The notes: a model not told the origin generated them from the sequence alone. Counted from the stretch's first letter, positions 7,849 to 16,496 are shown. The stretch: 64,000 nt of DNA from an uncultured Prevotellaceae bacterium (GCA_900318865.1 ONMF01000012.1:1-64000); one strand, 5' to 3'. A program made the numbers and translations.

Positions 7849-7856
7849 CAAATTTA
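7849..7856 (-). promoter_or_regulatory. -7 box for the AlkZ-related operon
   Basis: CAAATTTA reads TAAATTTG on the minus strand, matching TAnnTTTG, 29 bases before the first ATG. The remainder of the gap up to base 8071 is AT-rich; I see no gene or clear signal in it. Confidence 0.6.
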
Positions 7857-8071
7857 CGATATTTTGGCGATTTTATACCATTTGTGGCACAAAGATTTCA
7901 TCCTCGCCCCGATAAAATGAAGGAGGGTGGCGCCATCATCAGTAGTGATAGAATTTTTTCATCTCTCAATTGTTTTGAAAATTATAGATTAGTAAAACAC
8001 TCATATAAACATACAATTTTTGCTTGTTAGCACACTGGCTACAAAATCATAATGTAAATCATAGATAGCTA

Positions 8072-8115
8072 CACTGAGATGGGTGTGCCAAATGTTTGGC
8101 ACACCCATCTCAGTG
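8072..8115. terminator. Perfect 21-bp hairpin with a two-base loop
   Basis: Two perfectly complementary 21-base arms (8072-8092 and 8095-8115, beginning CACTGAGATGG) are separated by TG. It lies 22 bases past the stop of the SH3 gene on the minus strand and probably ends that transcript, although there is no strong U-run. The stem is unusually long and perfect for an intrinsic terminator. Confidence 0.6.
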
Positions 8116-8137
8116 TTGTTTTCCTGTCGCTTCGGGG

Positions 8138-8662
8138 TCACTCGGGCTGAGCGTAGTCTTTGTGAATGTAGACATAGTTGCCCTGATAATTCACTTTATA
8201 GAAGTCGCCTTCCTGACCCATGAGCTTGATGCGCTCGCCCTTTTTGGGATGCACATTCACGCCATTGCGCTGCAATGTTTTTCCTTCGAGCGAGGGTTGC
8301 AGGCGCAGGCGCACACCCGTGCCGGTCACAGTGATATATTGCTGACCCGAAACGGCAGCCGTGGCTTTCTTGGCCGCCGGTGTGGCGGTAGGAGCATCGG
8401 CTTTGGCAAATTTCTTCGAGATATACACCTGCTTGCCGTTGAACACCACCTTGTAGAAAGCTTTGGTCTCACCCACGCACTCCAGGCGCTGGCCCTTGGC
8501 GGGGTGCAAATTCACGCCCTTGTCGTTGGTGAGCGTCTCACTTTGGAGTGATGGCTGCAAGCGCAGACGCACATCGGTACCGGTGACCGTCACATAGTTG
8601 GCCGCAACGGCACATACTGCCACACACAGTATCGTTGCCAGGATAATAAGAATTCGTTTCAT
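8138..8662 (-). CDS. Secreted protein with two tandem SH3 domains
   Basis: A 174-residue protein with a signal peptide (to about residue 21) and two near-identical bacterial SH3 domains, each opening TVTGT(D/G)VRLRLQPSL and closing YV(Y)I(S/H)K(K/D)(F/Y)A, joined by an Ala/Thr-rich linker of about 20 residues. Bacterial SH3 domains bind peptidoglycan peptides or act as anchors; with no catalytic domain, this is probably a periplasmic cell-wall-binding protein. The two halves arose by internal duplication. Own promoter; divergent from a lipoprotein gene. Confidence 0.8.
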   Translation of the reverse strand: MKRILIILATILCVAVCAVAANYVTVTGTDVRLRLQPSLQSETLTNDKGVNLHPAKGQRLECVGETKAFYKVVFNGKQVYISKKFAKADAPTATPAAKKATAAVSGQQYITVTGTGVRLRLQPSLEGKTLQRNGVNVHPKKGERIKLMGQEGDFYKVNYQGNYVYIHKDYAQPE

Positions 8663-8696
8663 AGTTGTTATTATAGTTTTGGGTTATTATTCCTTG

Positions 8697-8704
8697 CAAA
8701 TATA
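8697..8704 (-). promoter_or_regulatory. -7 box of the SH3 gene
   Basis: CAAATATA reads TATATTTG on the minus strand, 34 bases before the ATG. It is half of a compact divergent promoter region shared with the lipoprotein gene. Confidence 0.65.
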
Positions 8705-8727
8705 AGCAAAAAATCGATAATATTTTC

Positions 8728-8735
8728 TACCTTTG
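8728..8735 (+). promoter_or_regulatory. -7 box of the divergent lipoprotein gene
   Basis: TACCTTTG matches the consensus, 23 bases before the ATG. The two divergent -7 boxes are separated by only 23 bases, so the two promoters share their upstream sequences and may exclude each other. Confidence 0.65.
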
Positions 8736-8758
8736 TAAAAAATAATACCAAATTAACT

Positions 8759-9586
8759 ATGCTTATGAAACGAATATTGTTAACTGTTGCCGTGTTAATC
8801 GCTGTTTTGGCTGTTTCTTGCCGTAATGGCGAGTCAAGCACGAAGACCAATCAGAATGCCACAGAACAAAAAACTGACGAAACTCCCTGGTATGCCGACA
8901 TGGAGGCCCTTGAGGCCGACCTTGCCGCCGCCATCGACGATGCCAAGCAACTCGACTCGTCAAAGATTGTCAACGACCTGATGCCCATCCGCAAAGACTA
9001 CCCCGGCCAGGAATGGGCCACTTTCGACGGTCACGACATGGTGCTGTGTGTCACCCTGGTCGATTCCAGCCGTATGGAACGTTTCTTTGGACGTGACGAC
9101 CTGTACCGCATCGACCGGGAAATGGGAACCTGGATTTCGCTGCCCGCCGACTGGAAAAACCACAAGGCCGATTTTGAGGGACTTGACAGTGTGGCCGCCC
9201 ACATGAGGCTCATCCAGCTCTACGGGCTCAGCCCCGATTGCGACTATAACATCATGGTGGAGTTTTATGCCGACCCGGCCGGTATTTTCCGCCCGGCGCA
9301 CGACCCCGACATCACCACCACCACCGTGGGCTTGGAATTTCCGCCCTCGGCCAACGAATCGCTCGTGATAGGAGAGACCAACTTCCGCGAGTGGTACCGC
9401 TACAGCGTGTCGGCCGCTTACGAGGACGACAGCCCGCTGCCCTGGACGCAGCTCGGTTACACCTACGACTGGCACAAGGGTGCCCCGCGCAAGGGTTTGT
9501 CGGAGTACATTGTAAGTCACCACACACAGGTGAAGGTGAAGCGTTGCTTGACCGAGTGGCAATTCATCCAGTCGGTACTCAACTAA
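8759..9586 (+). CDS. Lipoprotein of unknown function
   Basis: A 275-residue predicted lipoprotein (lipobox AVSC about residue 21; a second ATG two codons in is an equally good start), followed by a Ser/Thr/Asn-rich tether and an acidic globular domain with many Trp, Tyr and Asp (GQEWATFDGHDMVLCVTLVD; YRYSVSAAYEDDSPLPWTQL). No catalytic motif is recognised. Expressed alone, divergent from the SH3 gene. Confidence 0.7.
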   Translation: MLMKRILLTVAVLIAVLAVSCRNGESSTKTNQNATEQKTDETPWYADMEALEADLAAAIDDAKQLDSSKIVNDLMPIRKDYPGQEWATFDGHDMVLCVTLVDSSRMERFFGRDDLYRIDREMGTWISLPADWKNHKADFEGLDSVAAHMRLIQLYGLSPDCDYNIMVEFYADPAGIFRPAHDPDITTTTVGLEFPPSANESLVIGETNFREWYRYSVSAAYEDDSPLPWTQLGYTYDWHKGAPRKGLSEYIVSHHTQVKVKRCLTEWQFIQSVLN

Positions 9587-9671
9587 GCCCGTTGCCCCCA
9601 TAGCGGGGTGCCATTCTGCTGAAATCCCCTGTAATAGAAACTTTCCGGAGCCGGCGGTTGGCTTGGGCTAT

Positions 9672-10319
9672 TTATAAATCTCGGCCTAACCGGTAGGCCT
9701 GGTCGCCGTATTTTGTCCCTTTGATACTGCCTGCCGTCCAGATTCCGGGGGCTACAACCGAGCCGACATCCTCCCAGCCCATATAGTCGGCAATGGTCTT
9801 GTAGTGGGCCGTCATGGCTTCGGCATCAGTGGGCGAGGTGTTGGCGTAGGCCATCAGGAAAGCACATTTTTTATGGGTGTGCAACGTCCCGTTGATTGCA
9901 TAAAAACGGTCGATGACAGCCTTCAGTTGCGCCGAGAATCCAAAGTAGTACATCGGTGAGCAGAACACCACCAGGTCGGCTTTGATGATTTGGGGTCGCA
10001 GCAGCCGGGTGAAGTCGTCGTCATAGACGCACGGGCCGTCCATGCCGCAGTGATTGCAACCAATGCAGGGATGGACCTGGCTTGTGGCCGCGTCGAAGCG
10101 GAACACCTCGTGCCCGGCTTCTTTTGCCCCCTTGATGAACTGGTCGGCCAAATGGTTCGTGTTGCCGTTGCGCCGGGGGCTTCCTGTCAGTACTACTATC
10201 TTCATCGGTTTCTTGTTTTTATCGTTATGGGCTTGAATCGAAGCAAGGGGTGTGGCCAGCAGCATAGTGCCCACTGCCGCCATGCCCGATTTCTTGATGA
10301 AATCACGCCTGTGCATCAT
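9672..10319 (-). CDS. Exported NAD(P)H-dependent FMN reductase / iron-sulfur flavoprotein-like
   Basis: A 215-residue protein with a twin-arginine style leader (MMHRRDFIKKSG, then a hydrophobic stretch to SIQA), so probably folded with cofactor before export. The flavodoxin-like domain has the FMN phosphate loop LTGSPRRNGNTNHLAD and CSPMYYFGFSAQLKAVIDR. A Cys-rich stretch, HPCIGCNHCGMDGPC, resembles the cluster-binding motif of iron-sulfur flavoproteins. Third gene of an operon with a flavin reductase and another exported flavodoxin. Its substrate is unknown; quinone or flavin reduction in the periplasm is a reasonable guess. Confidence 0.75.
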   Translation of the reverse strand: MMHRRDFIKKSGMAAVGTMLLATPLASIQAHNDKNKKPMKIVVLTGSPRRNGNTNHLADQFIKGAKEAGHEVFRFDAATSQVHPCIGCNHCGMDGPCVYDDDFTRLLRPQIIKADLVVFCSPMYYFGFSAQLKAVIDRFYAINGTLHTHKKCAFLMAYANTSPTDAEAMTAHYKTIADYMGWEDVGSVVAPGIWTAGSIKGTKYGDQAYRLGRDL

Positions 10320-10330
10320 GTCAGCGAATA

Positions 10331-10888
10331 TTACCGGTTACTCTCCACCCATTTCATCAGTTCCGCTTTCGGCACATGGTTCAGAAGCTTGCCCTCTTTC
10401 CAGTTGATTGCCGGATAAGACGCTTTCAGGTCAACACAAGCTTGCTTGATGCTGCTGCCGCCCGAGGTGGCAAAGGGCGTGACAACTTTCCCGCTGAAGT
10501 CGTAAGTTTCCATGAAAGTGTTGATGATGGTGGGGCAGGTGTACCACCAGATGGGAAAGCCCACATAAACCACATCATAGTCATGCATGTTCCGGAGCGT
10601 GCCCGAGATGGCCGGACGGCTGTTCCGGTTCTGCATCTCGATGGATGAGCGTGATTGCGCGTCGCGCCAATCGAGGTCGGCGTTTGTATAGGGCTTCTCG
10701 GGCTTGATTTCATAAATGTCGGCTCCGGCCACATCGGCCAGTTCGACGGCTGCGCTGCGGGTTACTCCCGATGCTGAAAAATAGGCTACCAATGTCTTCA
10801 TTTGACGATTCTCCTTGCTGCTGCTTTGCGCGAAAGCACACAAGCCAATGGCGAGTGATGCCGCGAGCAAAATAATGATTTTTTTCAT
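10331..10888 (-). CDS. Exported flavodoxin
   Basis: A 185-residue protein with a Sec signal peptide (cleavage about CAFAQ, residue 21) and a flavodoxin domain: LVAYFSASGVTRSAA (phosphate loop), VYVGFPIWWYTCPTIINTF (flavin pocket), ATSGGSSI. Its WW-containing motif matches the lipoprotein flavodoxin at 1725-2405, so the two are paralogues of one family. Located between the flavin reductase and Tat-exported reductase genes with gaps of about ten bases. Confidence 0.8.
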   Translation of the reverse strand: MKKIIILLAASLAIGLCAFAQSSSKENRQMKTLVAYFSASGVTRSAAVELADVAGADIYEIKPEKPYTNADLDWRDAQSRSSIEMQNRNSRPAISGTLRNMHDYDVVYVGFPIWWYTCPTIINTFMETYDFSGKVVTPFATSGGSSIKQACVDLKASYPAINWKEGKLLNHVPKAELMKWVESNR

Positions 10889-10898
10889 GGCCGGTGTT

Positions 10899-11465
10899 TT
10901 ATCTTAACGTTTCTCCGTAGGCCTTTCCCATCTTCACGCAGTCGCCGATGATGTCGCCTGTGCGCAGATATTTGTAGGTGGGCATTTCGAACAACACGGG
11001 CTTCAACTTCGTGTAGTCGGGCTTGCCCTTCTCGTCCAGTTTGTCTTCTTCGACATAGGTGTTGAGGATGGCGCAGATGTAGTTCTTGAAGCCGTCAATC
11101 TCATAGGTGTCGATGACCTCGCACTCCATCACCAGCGGCGATTGCTCTATGACAGGCATGCCGGCCTCGCCCAGATGGCAGGGGAAGATGGCAGCCTTGT
11201 CGGTCTTGGCGCCGCTCACGGTGCCGGTGTAGTCGGCCGCCGATAGAAATGCTTCATCGATGATGTTGACCGACAGCCGTTTTGTCTTGTCGATGGCTTT
11301 GACGCTGTGATGCAACGAATGAACGCTCAGCAGCAGTTTCGAGTGGCTCACGATGCCCACATGGGCCACAAGCAGCCAGTTGATTTTGCCCTCTTCCCCA
11401 ATAGTGCCGACCACGGTGGCCGGGGTGGGATAGAGCGCCAATTTTTGTCCGATGTTTTGTTTCAT
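10899..11465 (-). CDS. Flavin reductase family protein
   Basis: A 188-residue cytoplasmic protein of the FMN-binding split-barrel flavin reductase family (PTPATVVGTIGEEGKINWLL, VSHSKLLLSVHSLHHS, RLSVNIIDEAFLSAADYTG, PLVMECEV). Members bind FMN and use NAD(P)H to reduce free flavins or partner proteins. It heads the operon that goes on to two exported flavodoxin-fold proteins, which suggests a route from cytoplasmic NAD(P)H to extracytoplasmic flavoproteins, though no membrane carrier is encoded here. Confidence 0.85.
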   Translation of the reverse strand: MKQNIGQKLALYPTPATVVGTIGEEGKINWLLVAHVGIVSHSKLLLSVHSLHHSVKAIDKTKRLSVNIIDEAFLSAADYTGTVSGAKTDKAAIFPCHLGEAGMPVIEQSPLVMECEVIDTYEIDGFKNYICAILNTYVEEDKLDEKGKPDYTKLKPVLFEMPTYKYLRTGDIIGDCVKMGKAYGETLR

Positions 11466-11493
11466 TGTTCGTTTATCATTTTTAAATTCACGA

Positions 11494-11501
11494 CAAAATT
11501 A
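11494..11501 (-). promoter_or_regulatory. -7 box of the flavin reductase operon
   Basis: CAAAATTA reads TAATTTTG on the minus strand, 28 bases before the ATG. Confidence 0.6.
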
Positions 11502-11602
11502 CAAGGTTTCGGACTCAGGGCGTATAAACGATTTACGGATATTCCAACCAATTTTACTGATTTGAAATCAGATTCAATTACAATGCGAATGGGGCAATGC
11601 CG

Positions 11603-11633
11603 TTGGAGCATTGTGATTTACTTTGTAACTTTG
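11603..11633 (+). promoter_or_regulatory. Promoter of the DUF3667 gene
   Basis: TTGG (11603-11606), a 19-base spacer, and TAACTTTG (11626-11633). It leaves an 18-base distance to the ATG used here. Confidence 0.65.
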
Positions 11634-11651
11634 CATCGCAATTCTATCATT

Positions 11652-12512
11652 ATGGCAGCTATAATCGCAACATTGAAGGACCGGTGGATGCAATTCCGGC
11701 GCTGGCAAGAAACGCCTTATGTCGCTCCGCCAGTGAGCACCGACGAGTCAACTCGGTGTCTCAACTGCGGTGACACCTTCACCGGCAACTACTGCCCGCG
11801 CTGCGGGCAGACCAAGAAAACGCGGCGGTTCACGGTTCACAACGCCGTTGTGAATTTCTTCGAAGTCTGGGGATTGACCAACAGCGCGTTCCTGCGCACC
11901 GTCATCCACCTGCTGCTGCGGCCGGGGCGCATGATTGGTGACTATCTGCGCGGTCATCGCCAGCCTTATTTCCCGCCCATACGCATGCTCTTCATCATTG
12001 TGGCCGTATTTGTCATCGTTGACTATTTGCTGCCTCAGTTTGTCCCCAACCCCCAAGAGCTCGGCGATGCGATGAACAAGGACACCACGACGGCCGATAC
12101 AGTATTTAAGATGGTCGATCTGTGGATGAAGGAGCATGTGGCTGCATTTCTGATAATACTGCACACTCTCATGGCGGTGATTAACACCTATTTGTTCCGC
12201 AAATCGCCACGGCTGCCGAGTTCCACCATCGTCGAGAATTTCTATGCCCAGATTTATATCTGTTGCCAAATGCTGATATTGGGTTTTATCTCGATGCTCC
12301 TCACTTTTCCCTTTGTTTTTCATAGGGTGGATGAAATCAATGAATGGATAGGCACCATCGTTTATGTCCTTGACTACAAGCAGCTGTATGGCATGAGCTG
12401 GTGGGGCACTATCTGGCGCACTGCGGTGAGCTTTGCACTGATACTGGCCGTTCTCATGTTGATATACGTCCTGATTATTCTCGCCTACGACGTGTATGTG
12501 TCTCCCTCTTGA
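11652..12512 (+). CDS. DUF3667 zinc-ribbon membrane protein
   Basis: About 286 residues starting at the ATG after the promoter; the frame is open further upstream but that part crosses the promoter and the divergent gene. A short N-terminal zinc ribbon, CLNCGDTFTGNYCPRCGQ, is followed by a basic segment and about five transmembrane helices, the layout of DUF3667. Its biochemical role is not known. A GNAT gene follows after 56 bases. Confidence 0.8.
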   Translation: MAAIIATLKDRWMQFRRWQETPYVAPPVSTDESTRCLNCGDTFTGNYCPRCGQTKKTRRFTVHNAVVNFFEVWGLTNSAFLRTVIHLLLRPGRMIGDYLRGHRQPYFPPIRMLFIIVAVFVIVDYLLPQFVPNPQELGDAMNKDTTTADTVFKMVDLWMKEHVAAFLIILHTLMAVINTYLFRKSPRLPSSTIVENFYAQIYICCQMLILGFISMLLTFPFVFHRVDEINEWIGTIVYVLDYKQLYGMSWWGTIWRTAVSFALILAVLMLIYVLIILAYDVYVSPS

Positions 12513-12568
12513 AAGCCGGGCGAGTGCTTGGATGGCGAAATAATGCGGTGAAAAACGAAAATGAGCTG

Positions 12569-12976
12569 ATGATGACGATTGCTTATAAAGATATTCAAGA
12601 GTTCAGGAAAGAAGATTTGGAGGATTTGTTTCTTTCCGTAGAGTGGTCGTCGGGGCATTTCCCCGACCGGCTGGTAGTGGCTATGCGGAATTTCAAGAAG
12701 GTGTATTCGGCATGGGACGGCGACAAGCTTGTGGGAATGGTGTGCGCCATGGACGACGGCATCATGACGGCCTACCTCCACTATATGCTGGTCAGGCCCG
12801 AATATCATCATCAAGGCATCGGCCGCAAGCTGCTGGAGTTGATGAAAGAACACTATCAGTCCTATCTCCGCATCGGCCTGATTGCCTATAACACCGAGCT
12901 TGACTTCTATCGGGCGTGCGGATTCAAGGCGGCCGGGAACGCCAGCCCCATGTTCATCACGAGCCTCTGGACGTGA
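12569..12976 (+). CDS. GNAT family N-acetyltransferase
   Basis: A 135-residue acetyltransferase. The acetyl-CoA site is seen as LHYMLVRPEYHHQGIGRKLL (beta4 and the Q/RxxGxG/A loop) with a closing ELDFYRACGF motif. Substrate unknown. The frame is open upstream into the DUF3667 gene, but the first sensible start is the ATG-ATG pair (MMTIAYKDIQEF). Likely transcribed with DUF3667. Confidence 0.85.
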   Translation: MMTIAYKDIQEFRKEDLEDLFLSVEWSSGHFPDRLVVAMRNFKKVYSAWDGDKLVGMVCAMDDGIMTAYLHYMLVRPEYHHQGIGRKLLELMKEHYQSYLRIGLIAYNTELDFYRACGFKAAGNASPMFITSLWT

Positions 12977-13009
12977 TGCGGCTCCGCCGCCCGGTCCATG
13001 CCTTGCTTG

Positions 13010-13915
13010 TCAAGGGGCCGGTGGCATGGCGAGCACGGATTGAGTGAAGGCATCGGGGGCAATGTCCCAGGGAAGCCAGTGGATGTGGAAGCCGCGGTGC
13101 TCCATGCCGCGGAACCAGGTCATCTGGCGCTTGGCAAACTGGTGGATGGCGATTTCGAGCTGGCTGAACATTTGGTCAAATGTGAGCTGGCCGAGCACGT
13201 GCTGGGTGATGAATTTATATTCCAGCCCGTAATAAATGAGGTCGTCGGGGGCGATGCCGCCGTCGATGAGCGCGCGCACCTCGTCGACCATGCCGGCTTG
13301 GAGGCGCTCCCGGAGCCGCCGGGTAATGCGCTGGCGGCGTGTGTCGCGGTCGATGTCCACGCCCACCAGCACATAGCCGTGCAGCGGATGTGGCTGGGTG
13401 AGTGATTTCAGGTGGGGACGCTCGTGGTAGTAGATGGCTATCTCCAGTGCGCGCAGGGCCCGCTGCGGGGTGTCGATGTCGCTGTTGTTGCGCAAGGTCT
13501 TGTAGTGGCTGAGCAGCTCGGCCAGCTCGGGCAGAGGCTTGCCTGCCAGGCGGTGGCGCAGCTCATCGTTGCGCGGCACGGGCGGCAGCTGGATGCCTTT
13601 GAGCACACTCTCGACGTAGAGTCCAGTGCCGCCGCACAGAATCACCGGCTTGCCGCGGCCGGCGATGTCGAGTGCCGCCTCTTGATAGTCGCGCAGATAT
13701 TCGAACAGGTTGTACTTGTAGCCTGCCGGGCATATGTCAATCATGTGGTAGGGTACGCCGTCGTATTCGTCGAGGTCCTTGCCTGTGCCCAGGTCCATGC
13801 CCCGATAGAGCTGGCGGGAGTCGGCACTGACGATTTCGCCGCCGATGGCTCGTGCCAGATGCACGGCTCGTGCCGTTTTCCCCGAGGCTGTGGGCCCTGT
13901 GATGACGTAGAGCAT
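13010..13915 (-). CDS. miaA: tRNA dimethylallyltransferase
   Basis: A 301-residue enzyme that transfers a dimethylallyl group to A37 of tRNAs reading UNN codons, the first step of ms2i6A. The P-loop GPTASGKT is at residues 7-14, followed by SADSRQLYRGMDLGTGKD and the conserved GGTGLYV. Start chosen at MLYVITGPTASGKT, five bases after the dipeptidyl peptidase stop; an open stretch upstream of it is only a shadow of that gene. Last gene of the bcp-DPP-miaA operon. Confidence 0.95.
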   Translation of the reverse strand: MLYVITGPTASGKTARAVHLARAIGGEIVSADSRQLYRGMDLGTGKDLDEYDGVPYHMIDICPAGYKYNLFEYLRDYQEAALDIAGRGKPVILCGGTGLYVESVLKGIQLPPVPRNDELRHRLAGKPLPELAELLSHYKTLRNNSDIDTPQRALRALEIAIYYHERPHLKSLTQPHPLHGYVLVGVDIDRDTRRQRITRRLRERLQAGMVDEVRALIDGGIAPDDLIYYGLEYKFITQHVLGQLTFDQMFSQLEIAIHQFAKRQMTWFRGMEHRGFHIHWLPWDIAPDAFTQSVLAMPPAP

Positions 13916-13920
13916 GGTTT

Positions 13921-16047
13921 TCAGTGCTTGAGGTGACGGTTGAAGAAGTCGAGCACGCGCCGGTAAAGTGGATAGCGAATGTCGCAGCCGTTGATGGAGT
14001 GGTTCATGTTGGGGTACACCATGAGTTCGGGCATCATGGATGCTCCATGCATGCGTGCCAAGTACTGCATTTCGTTGATGATGTGCACATTGTCGTCGGC
14101 ACTGCCGAACATCATCAGCAGTTGGCCTTTGAGGTCTTCCACATGGGTCAGCGGCGCGCTGCGCTCGTACCCGTCGGGGTTTTCCTGGGGTGTGCGCATG
14201 AAACGCTCGGCATAGATAGTGTCGTAGAATCGCCACGATGTGACCGGCGCGATGGCCACTCCGGCCGCGTACATGGCTTTGGGGTGCGACATGGCCATGA
14301 GCACTTCGTAGCCTCCGTAGCTCCATCCCCAGATGCCGATGCGCTTGCTGTCGACCCAGGGCATCTTGGCCATCTCGTGGGCTGCGGCCAGCTGGTCGAG
14401 CGTCTCGAAGTGACCGAGGTTGCGGTAGACGATGGTTTTGAACTCGCGCTCGCGTCCGCCGGTGCCGCGTCCGTCCACGCACACGACCACAAATCCCTGG
14501 GTGGCGAAGTATTCCTCCCAGTCGAGTTTCCACTTGTTGAGCACGCTTTGCGAGCCGGGCCCGCTGTATTGCGACATGATGACAGGGTATTTCTTGCCGG
14601 GGTCGAAGTCCACGGGCCTGATCATGTAGCCGTTGAGGGTCACACCCTGGCTGGGCACGGTGAAGAACTGGCGCCGGGGCACCTGGGCTGCGGTGTAGGT
14701 GGCAGCATAGTCCTTGTTGAGCTCCAGGTTGCGCACGGTGCGGCCGGCCGTGGTCATCAGGCGGTACTGGGGTGGGGTGGTGGCGTCGCTGAAGGTCTGC
14801 ACATAGTGGGTGAAGTCGGCATTGAACTGTGCCGAGTAGGTGCCCATGGCGGGAGTAAGGGCCGTGACGTTGCCTTTGCGGTCGATGCACTTCACGGCGC
14901 GGTTGAGAGGCCCGGCTGTGCATTGATAGTAATAGTGCTGGTTGTTGTCACGCCCGTAGAATGCGGTGACGTTCTCGTTCTCTGTGGTGAGCGGTGTGCA
15001 CAGGCCTTTATTGTCCACGAGGTAGAGCTGCATGTAGCCCGATTGCTCGCTCTTGACCACCATGGCGTCGTCGTAGAAGCATGTGCCGGTGGCCGAGGAC
15101 TCCTCAATCCAGGTGCCGCTGTCCTCGTGGTAGAGCACAACGCCATCGCACGCGCGGATGATGTCCATGCGGTTCTGCTCGCGGTTGAGCGTGGTGACCA
15201 TCAAGTCGCGTCCCATGTAGGCCAGCTGGGCAATGTAGTGAGCCCTGACGGGCGCTGTGGTGAGCTTGCGGCTGGCCAGATGATAGGTGCAGGCCGTCAC
15301 CTCGGCGTTTTTCTCGCCCGCTACGGGATATTTGTAGTCGAACGAGCCGGGATAGAGCGCAAAGTCGGAGTGGGGATGGCAGTCGCCTTGGTAGAGTGTC
15401 ATGGAGTACATGGGTACTTGGCTTTCGTCCCAGCGCAGGAAAGAGAACTCGCTGTCGTCGGCGCTCCAGCAGATGCTGTTCAACATTCCGAACTCTTCCT
15501 GGTACACCCAGTCGGGCACGCCGTTGGTGACGTGGTTTTTCAAGCCGTCGGTGGTCACCTGGATGTCTTGCCCGCCGTCGAGGCTGTGCACAAAGATGTT
15601 TCCGTCGCTCACATAGGCCACCTGGCGGCCACTGCCGGCCATGGTGGCAATCTCGACCGGCCGTCCGGGGCACACGGCCGTGAGGCGGCCCTGGCGGCGG
15701 TCGTAGGTGAAGTATTCGGCCTTGAACGAATGTCGGTAGATGGGCTCGGAGCGCGCCCAGAGCAGAATCACATTCTCATCGGTGCTCATTTGATAACCGT
15801 CCCAGCCGGCGAGGGTGTCGGGCATGACGTCCTCGGCCAGAATGACCGTGGTGCGTCCCGATTTGTACTCTACCCGGTTGATGGCCGGGCCGTCCATTTG
15901 GTAGTAGTAGCGTGCGTCGGCGGCGGGGCGTACCTCGCCGATGGTGGCCGGCCGGCTCTGGCTCAGCGCAAAGTCCTGCAGCGACAGGGCGTGCGACGCG
16001 ATGACCGCAACTGAGGCCATCATCAGCAGCGACGTGAGGCGTTTCAT
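13921..16047 (-). CDS. Dipeptidyl peptidase IV (S9 family)
   Basis: A 708-residue exported serine peptidase: signal peptide, an eight-bladed beta-propeller over about residues 40-480, then the alpha/beta hydrolase domain with Ser576 in GWSYGGYE, Asp about 651-652 in GSADDNVH and His683 in NMNHS. DPP IV removes X-Pro or X-Ala dipeptides in the periplasm; the length is usual for Bacteroidetes. A paired Glu motif (YQEEFG near residue 185) that holds the substrate N-terminus is present. It overlaps bcp by four bases and precedes miaA by five. Confidence 0.92.
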   Translation of the reverse strand: MKRLTSLLMMASVAVIASHALSLQDFALSQSRPATIGEVRPAADARYYYQMDGPAINRVEYKSGRTTVILAEDVMPDTLAGWDGYQMSTDENVILLWARSEPIYRHSFKAEYFTYDRRQGRLTAVCPGRPVEIATMAGSGRQVAYVSDGNIFVHSLDGGQDIQVTTDGLKNHVTNGVPDWVYQEEFGMLNSICWSADDSEFSFLRWDESQVPMYSMTLYQGDCHPHSDFALYPGSFDYKYPVAGEKNAEVTACTYHLASRKLTTAPVRAHYIAQLAYMGRDLMVTTLNREQNRMDIIRACDGVVLYHEDSGTWIEESSATGTCFYDDAMVVKSEQSGYMQLYLVDNKGLCTPLTTENENVTAFYGRDNNQHYYYQCTAGPLNRAVKCIDRKGNVTALTPAMGTYSAQFNADFTHYVQTFSDATTPPQYRLMTTAGRTVRNLELNKDYAATYTAAQVPRRQFFTVPSQGVTLNGYMIRPVDFDPGKKYPVIMSQYSGPGSQSVLNKWKLDWEEYFATQGFVVVCVDGRGTGGREREFKTIVYRNLGHFETLDQLAAAHEMAKMPWVDSKRIGIWGWSYGGYEVLMAMSHPKAMYAAGVAIAPVTSWRFYDTIYAERFMRTPQENPDGYERSAPLTHVEDLKGQLLMMFGSADDNVHIINEMQYLARMHGASMMPELMVYPNMNHSINGCDIRYPLYRRVLDFFNRHLKH

Positions 16048-16496
16048 AAGCTCAAATTCAGGATTTGGTTAGCACTGTCCTTGGTGTTCACCTTGTCGAT
16101 GATGTGAATCACCGTGCCGTTTTCGTCGATGATGAACGTGGTGCGCACGGTGCCCATGTAGGTGCGGCCCGCCAATTTTTTCTCGCGCCACACCCCGAAG
16201 GCCTTGTTCAGGCTTGCGTCCTCGTCGGCAATGAGCGGAAAGGGTAACGCATGCTTCTGGGCAAAGCGCTGGTGCGACGCGGCGCTGTCGCGGCTCACGC
16301 CCAGCAGTGCATAGCCGGCCTTTTTCAGTGCGGCGTAGCCGGCGGCCAGCGAGCAGGCCTCGGCGGTGCAGCCAGGCGTGTTGTCCTTGGGGTAAAAATA
16401 GATGATGAGCTTCTTGCCGGCAAAGTCGGCGGCGGTCCATTGGCGGCCGGTGGCGTCGGTGCCCAGCTGCTGGGGGATTTGGTCTCCTATTTTCAT
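16044..16496 (-). CDS. bcp: Thiol peroxidase Bcp (peroxiredoxin)
   Basis: A 150-residue one-domain peroxiredoxin of the PrxQ/Bcp class. Peroxidatic Cys43 and resolving Cys48 lie in DNTPGCTAEACSL, the spacing typical of atypical two-Cys PrxQ. It reduces H2O2 and organic peroxides with thioredoxin. First gene of an operon with the peptidase and miaA; the stop overlaps the next start (ATGA). The likely -7 box upstream is imperfect (TAACTTCG). Confidence 0.93.
   Translation of the reverse strand: MKIGDQIPQQLGTDATGRQWTAADFAGKKLIIYFYPKDNTPGCTAEACSLAAGYAALKKAGYALLGVSRDSAASHQRFAQKHALPFPLIADEDASLNKAFGVWREKKLAGRTYMGTVRTTFIIDENGTVIHIIDKVNTKDSANQILNLSL

Noticed and set aside
13916..14923. N-terminal extension of miaA by some 330 codons
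   Set aside because: It runs antisense-frame through the peptidase gene; miaA is complete from its own ATG at 13915 with the P-loop seven residues in.
13924..16014. A 696-codon plus-strand frame opposite the dipeptidyl peptidase gene
   Set aside because: It is exactly antisense to a clear S9 peptidase; the His/Val/Gly-rich product has no motif, as expected of a shadow in GC-rich DNA.
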